A DNA stretch of 64,000 bases, taken from Flavobacterium seoulense. Its GTDB lineage: Bacteria > Bacteroidota > Bacteroidia > Flavobacteriales > Flavobacteriaceae. Each line of letters starts with the position of its first letter. Positions within the stretch are counted from its first letter, which is position 1. The notes under the pieces are model-generated. The model searched no databases. It was not told where the DNA came from and was given only the letters and a program-made list of their open reading frames with translations. The DNA lies in the NCBI RefSeq assembly GCF_000695795.1, contig NZ_JNCA01000017.1, positions 120,550-184,549 of the forward strand. The letters are read 5' to 3'. Positions 7,331 through 15,589 of this stretch are shown here, piece by piece. The position numbers and the translations under genes are program-made.

Positions 7331-8659
7331 ATGGAGAATAGAAAAAAAGTGGCCTTTTATACCTTAGGCTGTAAACTGAATTTTTCAGAAACATCGACCA
7401 TTGCCCGTAATTTACAGGACGAAGGTTTTGACCGTGTCGATTTTGAGGAAGTGGCAGATATGTATGTCATCAACACCTGCTCGGTAACTGAAAACGCCGA
7501 TAAACAATTCAAACAAGTAGTTCGAAAAGCGATGAAGCTAAACGATAAAGCTTTTGTGGCTGCGGTAGGTTGTTATGCTCAGTTAAAACCCGAAGAATTA
7601 GCCAATGTTGACGGAGTAGATTTAGTTTTAGGAGCTACTGAAAAATTCAAATTAGCCGATTATATCAATGATTTGTCCAAAAATGATATGGGCGAAGTGC
7701 ATTCCTGCGAGATTGCCGAAGCCGATTTTTATGTTGGCAGTTATTCCATTGGTGACCGAACGCGTGCTTTCCTGAAAGTGCAGGATGGTTGTGATTATAA
7801 ATGTACGTATTGCACGATTCCATTGGCACGTGGAATTTCCCGAAGTGACGAATTGCAGAACGTATTGAAAAATGCTTATGAAATTTCGAAGCAAAATATC
7901 AAGGAAATTGTGCTTACGGGTGTTAACATTGGCGATTACGGAAAAGGGGAATTCGGAAATAAAAAACACGAACATACCTTTTTGGAATTGGTTCAGGCTT
8001 TGGATGAGGTGGAAGGAATTGAACGTTTGCGTATTTCATCTATCGAACCGAATTTATTGAAAAACGAAACCATTGAATTTGTTTCGAAAAGCAGAACTTT
8101 TGTACCGCATTTTCATATTCCGCTACAATCTGGAAGTAATGATATCCTGAAGTTGATGAAACGCCGTTATTTGCGCGAAGTGTATACTGAAAGAGTAAAT
8201 AAAATTCGTGAAGTGATGCCTCATGCCTGTATTGGTGTGGATGTGATTGTTGGATTTCCCGGAGAAACCGATGAGCATTTTTTAGAAACCTATCATTTTC
8301 TGAATGATTTGGATATTTCGTATTTACACGTTTTTACCTATTCTGAGCGCGATAATACCGAAGCTGCCGAAATGCCAGGAGTAGTTCCGTCGAATGTTCG
8401 TGCAAAACGCAGTAAAATGTTACGTGGATTGTCAGTTAAAAAACGTCGTGCTTTTTACGAAAGTCAGTTAGGAACCAGCAGAACGGTTTTGTTTGAAGGC
8501 GAAAATAAAGAAGGTTATATTCATGGTTTTACTGAGAATTACGTAAAAGTAAAAACGCCTTGGAATCCGGAATTAGTCAATACTTTACACCAAATCAATT
8601 TGACTAAGATTGATGAAGACGGAAGCGTACGAATGGAATTTGCTTCAGTTTTAGTTTAG
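7331..8659 (+). CDS. mtaB: tRNA t6A37 methylthiotransferase MtaB
   Basis: 442 residues, the usual length. The N-terminal MTTase domain supplies three cluster Cys (Cys14 in TLGCKLN, Cys50 in INTCSVTE, Cys81 in VGCYAQ). The radical-SAM CxxxCxxC is at Cys154, Cys158 and Cys161 (DGCDYKCTYC). A TRAM-like RNA-binding domain ends the protein. The enzyme adds a methylthio group to t6A at position 37 of tRNAs reading ANN codons. The TLGCKLNFSE start separates it from MiaB and RimO. It is a single-gene unit closed by a long perfect terminator hairpin. Confidence 0.93.
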   Translation: MENRKKVAFYTLGCKLNFSETSTIARNLQDEGFDRVDFEEVADMYVINTCSVTENADKQFKQVVRKAMKLNDKAFVAAVGCYAQLKPEELANVDGVDLVLGATEKFKLADYINDLSKNDMGEVHSCEIAEADFYVGSYSIGDRTRAFLKVQDGCDYKCTYCTIPLARGISRSDELQNVLKNAYEISKQNIKEIVLTGVNIGDYGKGEFGNKKHEHTFLELVQALDEVEGIERLRISSIEPNLLKNETIEFVSKSRTFVPHFHIPLQSGSNDILKLMKRRYLREVYTERVNKIREVMPHACIGVDVIVGFPGETDEHFLETYHFLNDLDISYLHVFTYSERDNTEAAEMPGVVPSNVRAKRSKMLRGLSVKKRRAFYESQLGTSRTVLFEGENKEGYIHGFTENYVKVKTPWNPELVNTLHQINLTKIDEDGSVRMEFASVLV

Positions 8660-8679
8660 TTAAGTATAAAATATTTTAG

Positions 8680-8737
8680 ACCATTAAGTAATTAAGATGA
8701 TTAAGTGAAAACTTAGTAATCTTAATTACTTAATGGT
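8680..8737. terminator. Perfect 19-bp inverted repeat after mtaB
   Basis: Arms at 8680-8698 (ACCATTAAGTAATTAAGAT) and 8719-8737 are exact complements over 19 bases with a 20-base loop that itself partly pairs. A T-rich tail follows. It is the best-preserved copy of the AAACCATTAAG repeat family in this window. Confidence 0.75.
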
Positions 8738-8839
8738 TTTCTTTTTCCAAAGTTTAAATTTTATAAACTCTCGGTCTAATTTTATAATGCATCAATAGTA
8801 CTAATAAGATAATTTTAGAAATAATAAAAACGAATTGTT

Positions 8840-9715
8840 ATGAAGTTAAAATTAGTAATACTTAGTACGATTGTATGTTCTGTTTTGTTTTCTTGTAAAG
8901 AAAATGATAAGCAGGGTAAAACAGCAAAAGAAGAAGAAAAAAAAGCAGTTAAAATCGAACGTAAGAAACCAAATACTATTTCTTATCATTTTGAAAAAAC
9001 TAAAAACTGGTTAGAAAAAAACGACAATGATAGTATCCAATTACATTTTGCAACGGCTATCAACAGAGTAGATGTGGCAAATCTTAAAAAATTAGATTCT
9101 ATTATTGTGGCTAATGGCGCTCAGGGCGATTTAGCTTATTATTTACCTTTCCCGCTTCAGGTTCCTTATTTGAAAGATATTAGTAAAATTATTTATTTTT
9201 CGTATCCAACACAAACATTTGGTGCTTATGAATATGGAGAATTGATTTATACCGGCCCAACTAATATGGGAAGAAAGAAAGATCAAACGCCTACAGGGTT
9301 ATTTTTTACCAATTGGAAAGCGGAACAAACAACTAGTACTTTCAATGATGAGTGGGATTTAAAATGGAATTTTAATATCGAAAATAAATTGGGAGTAGGA
9401 TGGCATCAATATGAATTGCCAGGTTATCCAGCTTCACATTCTTGTTTAAGGCTTCAGGAAAATGATGCTAAAAAGTTATATAAATGGGCTGATGAATGGA
9501 TACTTCAGGATGATGAAAACGTAAAAGTAAAAGGGACTCCTGTAATTGTTTTTGGAGCTTATCCATTTGGACAACCAAAACCCTGGTACCAATTAGTGGC
9601 TAATCCAAAAAGTTTAGATATAACTGCAGCTGAAATCGAAAAATATACTCAGTCACATTTGAATGTAATTTTAAAAGAACAAAAAAATAGAGAAATGCTT
9701 CAGGGCAAAAAATAG
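8840..9715 (+). CDS. L,D-transpeptidase (YkuD) family lipoprotein
   Basis: 291 residues. A lipoprotein signal ends at LFSC (Cys19). A Lys/Glu-rich linker follows, then a YkuD catalytic domain with the signature GWHQYELPGYPASHSCLRL, which contains the catalytic His, Ser-His-x-Cys and following Arg. Enzymes of this family form or exchange 3-3 peptidoglycan cross-links or attach proteins to the wall. The lipid anchor suggests it acts in the periplasm from a membrane. It stands alone and ends at a strong repeat-type terminator. Confidence 0.88.
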   Translation: MKLKLVILSTIVCSVLFSCKENDKQGKTAKEEEKKAVKIERKKPNTISYHFEKTKNWLEKNDNDSIQLHFATAINRVDVANLKKLDSIIVANGAQGDLAYYLPFPLQVPYLKDISKIIYFSYPTQTFGAYEYGELIYTGPTNMGRKKDQTPTGLFFTNWKAEQTTSTFNDEWDLKWNFNIENKLGVGWHQYELPGYPASHSCLRLQENDAKKLYKWADEWILQDDENVKVKGTPVIVFGAYPFGQPKPWYQLVANPKSLDITAAEIEKYTQSHLNVILKEQKNREMLQGKK

Positions 9716-9734
9716 GTAAAAATTACAAATAATT

Positions 9735-9800
9735 AAACCATTAAGAGGTTTAAGGAGATTAAGTGCAAAGCTTAATGAAACTTAAATCTCTTAATGGTTT
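9735..9800. terminator. AAACCATTAAG-family inverted repeat, convergent terminator
   Basis: AAACCATTAAGAG at 9735-9747 pairs perfectly with CTCTTAATGGTTT at 9788-9800, with further partial pairing inside (GATTAAG with CTTAAT). It lies between convergent genes and can serve both strands. Confidence 0.7.
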
Positions 9801-9819
9801 CTTTTTTATTATATAGTCG

Positions 9820-10329
9820 TTATTTTTTATGGTCTAAAGCAACTAATTTTAAAGAGTTGATATAGTCAGTATCAAATTCAAAGACTCTTATTTTTTCAGG
9901 ATTAAAGCTTAATTCTCCTCCAAATTGCCCTTTGGTATCAAGAAAATCAATTATAAGTTCTTCATCATTTAGCTTAATAAGTTTTCCTAAATAAGCTGAT
10001 TTAGCCGATTTTTTTGCAATCTGGAAAACACCATATTTTTTATCCAGAAAGCTAATAATAGAATTAAAATCTTTTATTGGGATAATGTCTTTAGCATTTG
10101 TTTTTAAGCCTTTTAAACGAATCACTTTTTCGGTAAACTCATGATCGGAATCTCTGTAAATACGTTCAATGTTCTTGTTTTTGATAATAACAAAACCATC
10201 AAGGATAAAATCTACAGGATTGTTTCTGAGTAAAATCCAATCGTCAGAATAGTCGATAAGAAATCCAGTATAGACTTCTTTTTTATCTGTAAACTCAATA
10301 GAAATGAGTTGTCTTAAATATTGTTCCAT
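9820..10329 (-). CDS. Uncharacterised protein with two Sm-like beta segments
   Basis: 169 residues, no signal peptide or membrane segment. Two regions look alike: about 18-60 (TGFLIDYSDDWILLRNN, then GFVIIKNKNIERI) and about 113-160 (LGKLIKLNDEELIIDFLD, then LSFNPEKIRVFEF). Both follow the pattern of a small five-strand barrel such as Sm/PRC-type folds: a Gly-start strand, an acidic turn, a hydrophobic strand and a final short strand. This is a fold guess from pattern only. The gene lies downstream of the SDR operon across a repeat-rich gap. Confidence 0.6.
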   Translation of the reverse strand: MEQYLRQLISIEFTDKKEVYTGFLIDYSDDWILLRNNPVDFILDGFVIIKNKNIERIYRDSDHEFTEKVIRLKGLKTNAKDIIPIKDFNSIISFLDKKYGVFQIAKKSAKSAYLGKLIKLNDEELIIDFLDTKGQFGGELSFNPEKIRVFEFDTDYINSLKLVALDHKK

Positions 10330-10381
10330 TTTGTTCAGTTTTTAAGATAATTCCAAATTAAATAATTGGAATTTGGAATTT

Positions 10382-10399
10382 ATCCCGAGGCTTCGGGAT
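10382..10399. repeat. GC-rich hairpin ATCCCGA/TCGGGAT in a TTGGAATTT repeat
   Basis: Perfect 7-bp stem (10382-10388 with 10393-10399) and a GGCT loop, standing out from AT-rich surroundings. Flanking copies of the AATTCCAA/TTGGAATT words form a larger palindromic patch over about 10350-10408. It lies between the end of the SDR gene and the next start codon. It resembles dispersed flavobacterial intergenic repeats and may also terminate transcription. Confidence 0.6.
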
Positions 10400-10413
10400 T
10401 GGAATTTATATTT

Positions 10414-11130
10414 TTAAGGATTTGTTGACCAAATACTGCTGTTTTTAATAAAAACGCGTCGGTTTAGTTTTAGTTGGGCAATGATTAATTCGGCAATATC
10501 ATCCGATTGCATTACTTTTTCAGGATTACCATCGGTTAAGTTTAAATCTTTAGCCATGTCAGTCGCAACGGTACTTGGCGTTAAAGCAGTAACGCGAATG
10601 TTGTGTTTTCGAACTTCCTGCATCAAAGAATCAGTCAATCCCAGTACAGCAAATTTTGAAGCGCTATATGCACTTGTAACAGCATTTCCGGCTAATCCTG
10701 CAGTAGAAGAAATATTAATAATATCGCCAGTTTGTCTTTCTATCATATTAGGTAAAATAGCGCGGGTTACATAATAAGTTCCCATTAAATTCACCTGAAT
10801 AATACGTTCCCATTCGGTTGGTTCCAGTTCTAAAAATTTTCCAAAAGCGGCAATTCCGGCATTATTAATTAAAATATCAATGGTTTTGAATTGGTTTAAT
10901 GCTTTTTCAACAGCTGTATTTACCGAATTAATATCAGCAACATCAGCGGTTAGAGCCAAAGCTTTTACACCAAATGACTGAATTTCTGTAGCAACTTCAT
11001 CAATATCCGATTGTGTTCTGGCAACTAGAATGATATTTACGCCTTCTTTTGCTAAAGCAATAGCTACTGCTTTACCAATTCCTTTTCCAGCGCCTGTAAT
11101 TAGAGCATTTTTATTTTTTAAGTCCGTCAT
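10414..11130 (-). CDS. Short-chain dehydrogenase/reductase (FabG-like)
   Basis: 238 residues. It has the Rossmann motif TGAGKGIG (12-19), NNAG near residue 90, a catalytic Ser in INISSTAG and YSASK near residue 155. These are the classical SDR features for NAD(P)-dependent carbonyl reduction. It resembles 3-ketoacyl-ACP reductases, but no other fatty-acid gene is near, so the substrate is open. It starts three bases after the stop of the propeller-like gene and is probably cotranslated with it. Confidence 0.88.
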   Translation of the reverse strand: MTDLKNKNALITGAGKGIGKAVAIALAKEGVNIILVARTQSDIDEVATEIQSFGVKALALTADVADINSVNTAVEKALNQFKTIDILINNAGIAAFGKFLELEPTEWERIIQVNLMGTYYVTRAILPNMIERQTGDIINISSTAGLAGNAVTSAYSASKFAVLGLTDSLMQEVRKHNIRVTALTPSTVATDMAKDLNLTDGNPEKVMQSDDIAELIIAQLKLNRRVFIKNSSIWSTNP

Positions 11131-11133
11131 GAT

Positions 11134-11970
11134 TTATTTAAGATTAAGAGATAATTTGTAAATAGTGGTTTCAAGAATTTCGGTATCCTTGTCTTCGCAA
11201 AGTAGCAATTCTATTGTTTTATTGTCGTTTTTATAAACGGTGAGTCCTTCAAATTTATGGCTGTCACTGATTTTTTTAGTGAAATCGATTTTCATTGTTT
11301 CAATATCAATTCGGCCTATGATGCTTCCTAAAACTTCGCCATCATGATAAGTAGATTGGGTATCTTCGGCTGTAGCCAAAAAATAAATTTTATTATCTAC
11401 TAAAACGGCATCAGTAAAACTGGTACGAACTCCTTTTATTTTAGGTAATTTATAATCAATAGAAGTCATGCTGAATTCCTGATCCAGTTTTTTAGCATGT
11501 AGTTTAAAAAGCGTGTTTTTGTTCGAAATACCATTGCCACGATTGAAGAAATACCAATTTTCACCTTCAAAAATAACACCTTCAATGTTGAAATCTTCGG
11601 GTTTTATCGAAGAAAAATTTTGCATTACTTCGTATAAGTTGGTTAAGTTTTTAGTGTCAGTTTTCTTTTTTTGTGCCAAATCAAATTCGACCATGGCATT
11701 TCTTTTTGGAGTAGATCCTGAACCAAAAATATAAAGACTGTCCTGAAAATGAGTTAAAGCTTCAAAGTCGGGTTTTTCTTTTTTGAGAATATTTTCAGAT
11801 GGATTTTCTATCAATGGATGACGCTTTAAATCTTGCGAATCGATATGATATTCATATAAAAAACCGCTGTTATCGCCAATAACAAATAAGGAATTGTCTT
11901 TGTAGATAAGCCCCGAAGCAGCTCCAATGCCAATGATGTGAAATAATAATTCTAGTGTGAATTTTTCCAT
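11134..11970 (-). CDS. Beta-propeller-like protein, possibly DUF6929
   Basis: 278 residues without a clear signal peptide. Repeated blade-like segments occur, such as SGLIYKDNSLFVIGDNSGFLYEY, DSLYIFGSGS, NWYFFNRGNG and NKIYFLATAEDT, each a strand pair around an aromatic or Gly-rich turn. This fits a propeller. The N-terminal GIGAASGLIYKDNSLFVIGD pattern reminds me of the Bacteroidota family DUF6929, which I cannot confirm here. It is the first gene of an operon with the SDR. No catalytic residues are evident. Confidence 0.6.
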   Translation of the reverse strand: MEKFTLELLFHIIGIGAASGLIYKDNSLFVIGDNSGFLYEYHIDSQDLKRHPLIENPSENILKKEKPDFEALTHFQDSLYIFGSGSTPKRNAMVEFDLAQKKKTDTKNLTNLYEVMQNFSSIKPEDFNIEGVIFEGENWYFFNRGNGISNKNTLFKLHAKKLDQEFSMTSIDYKLPKIKGVRTSFTDAVLVDNKIYFLATAEDTQSTYHDGEVLGSIIGRIDIETMKIDFTKKISDSHKFEGLTVYKNDNKTIELLLCEDKDTEILETTIYKLSLNLK

Positions 11971-11995
11971 GTAATTTATTTTGAAAACGGATTTC

Positions 11996-12078
11996 TAGCC
12001 CGGATAGCAGCGGCATCCTTTTCCTTTTTTCTTTAAAAAGGAAAAGATAAAGCGGATAGCTGGAAATAGCTCCTTAAA
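11996..12078. repeat. Structured intergenic element with 12-bp hairpin and GC-rich flanks
   Basis: A perfect 12-bp stem (CTTTTCCTTTTT at 12018-12029 and its complement at 12035-12046, 5-base loop) is flanked by GC-rich segments. GGATAGC is repeated on both sides, followed by AGCGG on the left, with AGCTCC at the right end. It lies in the divergent gap between the propeller gene and ppk2, upstream of both. From memory, elements with similar flanks and a variable central hairpin recur between genes in flavobacteria. That memory needs a search. Confidence 0.55.
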
Positions 12079-12104
12079 AGGCTAAATTTATAGTATTTAT
12101 TGCT

Positions 12105-12112
12105 TATATTTG
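12105..12112 (+). promoter_or_regulatory. -7 box TATATTTG for ppk2
   Basis: Exact TAnnTTTG match, 25 bases before the ppk2 ATG and just downstream of the structured element at 11996-12078. Confidence 0.55.
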
Positions 12113-12137
12113 AGAATGTAACGTTAAAATATTCCCT

Positions 12138-13016
12138 ATGAAGTCGATAAATCCAGATGATTTTAAAGTAACTAAAACGATTAAACTTTCTAAAATTCCC
12201 ACGAATTTGTTTAATGAAGCGAGTGATGAGGACAAGGAAGAAAAGCTTGATAAGGTTCAGGAAAAATTGAGTCACTTGCAGGATATTATGTATGCTCATA
12301 ATCGCTACGGCGTTTTGATTTGTTTGCAGGGAATGGATACATCGGGGAAAGATAGTTTGATTCGGGAGGTTTTTAAGGAATTTAATTCGCGTGGGGTAGT
12401 GGTGCACAGTTTTAAAACGCCTAATTCAACCGAATTAGAACATGATTATTTATGGAGGCATTATTTGGCTTTGCCCGAAAAAGGGAAATTTGCCGTTTTT
12501 AACCGTACGCATTATGAAAATGTTTTGGTAACGAGGGTGCATCCCGAATATGTTTTGAATGAGAATTTGCCGGGAATTACTACTATTGATGATATCACTC
12601 CGAAGTTTTGGGAAAATCGTTTTGAACAAATTCGAAATTTCGAAAAGCATATTGCTCAAAATGGGACAATTGTCCTGAAATTTTATTTGCATTTAAGTAA
12701 AGACGAACAGCGCAAACGATTATTACGGCGTTTAGAAGAAGAAGCACATCATTGGAAATTTTCACCCGGTGATTTAAAAGAGCGCGAACGTTGGGACGAT
12801 TATATGAAATATTATGAAGAAGCAATTAATGCCACCAGTACTGAAAATGCACCCTGGTACATAGTTCCTGCTGATGATAAAGATATGTGTCGCTACATTG
12901 TAGCCAAAATTATCTGGGAAAACATGAAGCAATACTCAGATATTAAAGAACCTGAACTGGATGATAAGGTTAAAATGAATTTTGCAATTTATAAAGAACA
13001 ATTGACGAAAGAATAA
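12138..13016 (+). CDS. ppk2: Polyphosphate kinase 2 (PPK2), class III-like
   Basis: 292 residues, a single PPK2 domain. Walker A is GMDTSGKD (65-72), Walker B region is FNRTHYENVLV, and the lid has SKDEQRKRLLRRL. The sequence VVVHSFKTPN with DYLWR and LPEKG matches class III enzymes, which can phosphorylate AMP as well as ADP from polyphosphate. The Walker B region has Asn where I expect Asp in many class III members (HYED). No polyphosphate partner is adjacent. A hairpin terminator shared with the convergent barrel gene follows. Confidence 0.88.
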   Translation: MKSINPDDFKVTKTIKLSKIPTNLFNEASDEDKEEKLDKVQEKLSHLQDIMYAHNRYGVLICLQGMDTSGKDSLIREVFKEFNSRGVVVHSFKTPNSTELEHDYLWRHYLALPEKGKFAVFNRTHYENVLVTRVHPEYVLNENLPGITTIDDITPKFWENRFEQIRNFEKHIAQNGTIVLKFYLHLSKDEQRKRLLRRLEEEAHHWKFSPGDLKERERWDDYMKYYEEAINATSTENAPWYIVPADDKDMCRYIVAKIIWENMKQYSDIKEPELDDKVKMNFAIYKEQLTKE

Positions 13017-13026
13017 AAACGACAAT

Positions 13027-13065
13027 AAAAAACAGCTGACTCTTCACTAGAATTAGCTGTTTTTT
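13027..13065. terminator. Bidirectional terminator after ppk2
   Basis: AAAAACAGCT ending at 13037 pairs with AGCTGTTTTT starting at 13055, around a 17-base loop. Runs of A and T on the two sides allow use by both convergent genes. Confidence 0.65.
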
Positions 13066-13082
13066 TATTTAAATATTTAAAA

Positions 13083-13625
13083 TTATAGTTTGAAACCATA
13101 CGCTAATCTAAGCGCTATCTGACCGGCACCTTGTCCGGGAGTTCCGTTGTTGTTTACTGTTGGAAAATCAGAATAGTGTTCATAACGTGCTGAAATATCA
13201 ATGTATTTAGTAGCATACCCAATTCCCGGTGATACTAAGAATGAAGTTTGATTGTAATTGTTAGTTACAGGGAAAGCTGCTCCAGCTTCGCCAATTAAAT
13301 AAAATTGATCATTCCATACAAAAGCTTTTAAACCTGCTTTTGCCGGAATAAAACCTAAATCTTTTCCATCGCTTTTGCTTACAAATAAGTTATTATAACC
13401 TGTTGTTAGTGTTATAGAATATCTTTTTGTTAGGTCATATTGTAATCTGGCGTCTGCGCCAAGTGCTAATTTATATGGTTTTTCGGTGGCATAACCACCA
13501 CTTAAACCAAAACCAAGTCGGAAACCTTGATCGTATTTTGCTGTTTCCTGAGCTTTAACATTATTAAATGAACATAAAGCGAGTGCCAATAAAAAGGCAG
13601 CTGTAATTTTTTTCGTTGTTTTCAT
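13083..13625 (-). CDS. Small outer-membrane beta-barrel protein
   Basis: 180 residues. The signal peptide (1-25) ends in NNVKAQ. The rest alternates hydrophobic and polar residues in strands typical of an eight-strand OmpX/OmpW-like barrel. There are Gly-aromatic turns (RLGFGLSGGY, GYATKYIDISARYEHYSDF), and it ends with a strand closing on an aromatic/Leu (LRLAYGFKL). It is probably inserted in the outer membrane. Substrate or partner is unknown. It stands alone. Confidence 0.75.
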   Translation of the reverse strand: MKTTKKITAAFLLALALCSFNNVKAQETAKYDQGFRLGFGLSGGYATEKPYKLALGADARLQYDLTKRYSITLTTGYNNLFVSKSDGKDLGFIPAKAGLKAFVWNDQFYLIGEAGAAFPVTNNYNQTSFLVSPGIGYATKYIDISARYEHYSDFPTVNNNGTPGQGAGQIALRLAYGFKL

Positions 13626-13868
13626 AATTTAGGGGTTTTCTGTTTATTAATTTTCTTAATTAGCATTTATCATATTTTTACTAAATGCATTGTTCTAATG
13701 CTAATAAACGGCAATAGTATTTAAAATGTTGTAGGTGATTTTGCTTTTTTGTTTCGAAAAAGACAATAACTATTGATTATCAATTGTCTAAGAAAGTTTT
13801 TGAAAACTCATTTTTATTTCAAAAAAAAAATTGATGACAAAGCAGAAAATAATATTTAGCTTCCGGGC

Positions 13869-13898
13869 TTGCTATCCATTTGCTTCTGCTTACCTTTG
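13869..13898 (+). promoter_or_regulatory. Promoter of the MATE gene: TTG-N19-TACCTTTG
   Basis: TTG at 13869-13871 and TACCTTTG at 13891-13898 are separated by 19 bases, the best-spaced Bacteroidota-type promoter in this stretch. It lies 21 bases before the GTG start. The remaining 13626-13868 gap is AT-rich and shows nothing else I can support. Confidence 0.65.
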
Positions 13899-13919
13899 CC
13901 GTCTTAAAAAAAAATCAAA

Positions 13920-15302
13920 GTGACTTTAGCTGATTACACCAAAGAATTCTCATATAATTTACGATTAGCATACCCAATTATTTTAGGCATGTTAGGGCAC
14001 ACGGTTGTGGGAATTGTAGATAATGTGATGGTGGGGAAATTAGGTCCTACTGAATTAGCTGCTGTTTCTCTGGCTAATAGTTTTGTGTTTATTGCGATGT
14101 CGTTAGGAGTTGGTTTTTCTACAGCAATAACGCCTTTAGCTGCTGAGGCTGACGGAGAACAAAATATAGAGAAAGGCAGAAGTGTATTTCATCACGGCTT
14201 GTATTTATGTACTTTTTTAGGTTTTTTTCTATTTGCCTTAGTCTTTTTTGCAAAAGAATTACTGGTGTTCATGGGCCAGCCTGAACATGTAGTTACACTG
14301 GCTAAACCTTATCTGGATGTGGTAGCCCTGTCTTTAATTCCGTTGATTGTTTTTCAAGGGTATAAACAATTTGCTGATGGAATGAGCGAAACAAAGTATG
14401 CTATGTGGGCTACCATTTTGGCCAATGTGGTTCATGTATTTTTAAATTACGTTTTTATTTATGGAATTTGGATTTTTCCTGAATTAGGAATGCTTGGAGC
14501 GGCAGTAGGAACGCTTGTTTCCCGTTTTATAATGTTAGGATACATTCATTATAAAATGAAGAAAAATATAAAATTTCATCCGTTTTTTGAAGGTTTTTCG
14601 ATTAAGAAAATTGAGAAAGCAATCAATTTAAAAATCATTCGATTAGGAGGTCCTTCTTCGATGCAAATGTTTTTTGAAGTAGCTTTGTTTACAGCGGCAG
14701 TTTGGCTTTCAGGACGATTAGGAATTGCTAATCAGGCAGCAAATCAAATTGCGTTGAGTTTAGCTTCTTTCACCTTTATGTTTGCAATGGGATTGAGTGT
14801 TGCAGCTACAATTAGAGTGGGAAACCAAAAAGGTTTAGGTGATTATAAGAAAATGAAAATAGTGGCATTTTCTATTTTTCTGTTAGCTATTTTATTAGAA
14901 GTTTTCTTTGCGTTGTTTTTTGTTTTGTTTCATAAACAAATGCCAACCTGGTTTGTTGATATGGGAAATTTAAAAGAGCTAACAGCAAATACCGAAGTAG
15001 TAACTATAGCTTCACAGTTGTTATTAGTAGCAGCAGTTTTCCAAATTTCGGATGGAATTCAGGCAGTAGTTTTAGGAGCATTACGCGGTTTACAAGATGC
15101 CAAAGTTCCTATGTATATTACTTTTGTAGCGTATTGGATCATAGGATTTCCGATTTCTATTTATTTAGGATTCTATACCAGTTTAAAAGCTGTCGGAATT
15201 TGGATAGGACTTTTGGCCGGATTAACAGCTGCCGCTTTATTTTTGTATATTCGCTTCGTTAGATTGACAAAACAATTGATTGTAGAAAAAACATTAAAAT
15301 GA
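13920..15302 (+). CDS. MATE family efflux transporter
   Basis: 460 residues with about twelve membrane helices in two halves and the MATE-typical start PIILGMLGHTVVGIVDNVMVGKLG. A second family stretch is QAANQIALSLASFTFMFAMGLSVAATIRVGNQKG. Members export drugs or metabolites using Na+ or H+ gradients. The start is GTG at 13920, because no ATG precedes the first helix and a well-placed promoter lies just upstream. The substrate is unknown. The next gene follows after 56 bases. Confidence 0.9.
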   Translation: MTLADYTKEFSYNLRLAYPIILGMLGHTVVGIVDNVMVGKLGPTELAAVSLANSFVFIAMSLGVGFSTAITPLAAEADGEQNIEKGRSVFHHGLYLCTFLGFFLFALVFFAKELLVFMGQPEHVVTLAKPYLDVVALSLIPLIVFQGYKQFADGMSETKYAMWATILANVVHVFLNYVFIYGIWIFPELGMLGAAVGTLVSRFIMLGYIHYKMKKNIKFHPFFEGFSIKKIEKAINLKIIRLGGPSSMQMFFEVALFTAAVWLSGRLGIANQAANQIALSLASFTFMFAMGLSVAATIRVGNQKGLGDYKKMKIVAFSIFLLAILLEVFFALFFVLFHKQMPTWFVDMGNLKELTANTEVVTIASQLLLVAAVFQISDGIQAVVLGALRGLQDAKVPMYITFVAYWIIGFPISIYLGFYTSLKAVGIWIGLLAGLTAAALFLYIRFVRLTKQLIVEKTLK

Positions 15303-15358
15303 GAGTAGTTATTTTCGAATAATATATCACTACCTAATAATTAAATTAATAATATAAA

Positions 15359-15589
15359 ATGGAATTACCTAAATTTTTACTTGGCGACAATACTGATTTT
15401 GCAGATGATATTTTTATCATTCACTTAGATTACCCACGATTTATCATTAATTTAAAAGATGATGAGGTAGAATTTCTGGAAGAAGCCGAAGATCTTGATG
15501 AAGCGGAATTAAATGCTGAAATGGAAGGTTTAATCGAAGAAGCTAATGCTTTTTACGATAGAGAAATGGAACGTTACGAGCAAGACTAG
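15359..15589 (+). CDS. Small acidic protein of unknown function
   Basis: 76 residues. An N-terminal half that looks like two short strands (DDIFIIHLDYPRFIINL) precedes a very acidic helical half (EEAEDLDEAELNAEMEGLIEEA). No membrane segment and no recognised family. It may be cotranscribed with the MATE gene. Its TAG stop overlaps the TAG stop of meaB on the other strand at the palindrome CTAG (15586-15589), so the two genes run tail to tail without space for a terminator. Confidence 0.6.
   Translation: MELPKFLLGDNTDFADDIFIIHLDYPRFIINLKDDEVEFLEEAEDLDEAELNAEMEGLIEEANAFYDREMERYEQD

Noticed and set aside
12033..12407. Reverse-strand ORF opposite the start of ppk2
   Set aside because: It covers the ppk2 promoter and coding region and shows no recognisable protein features.
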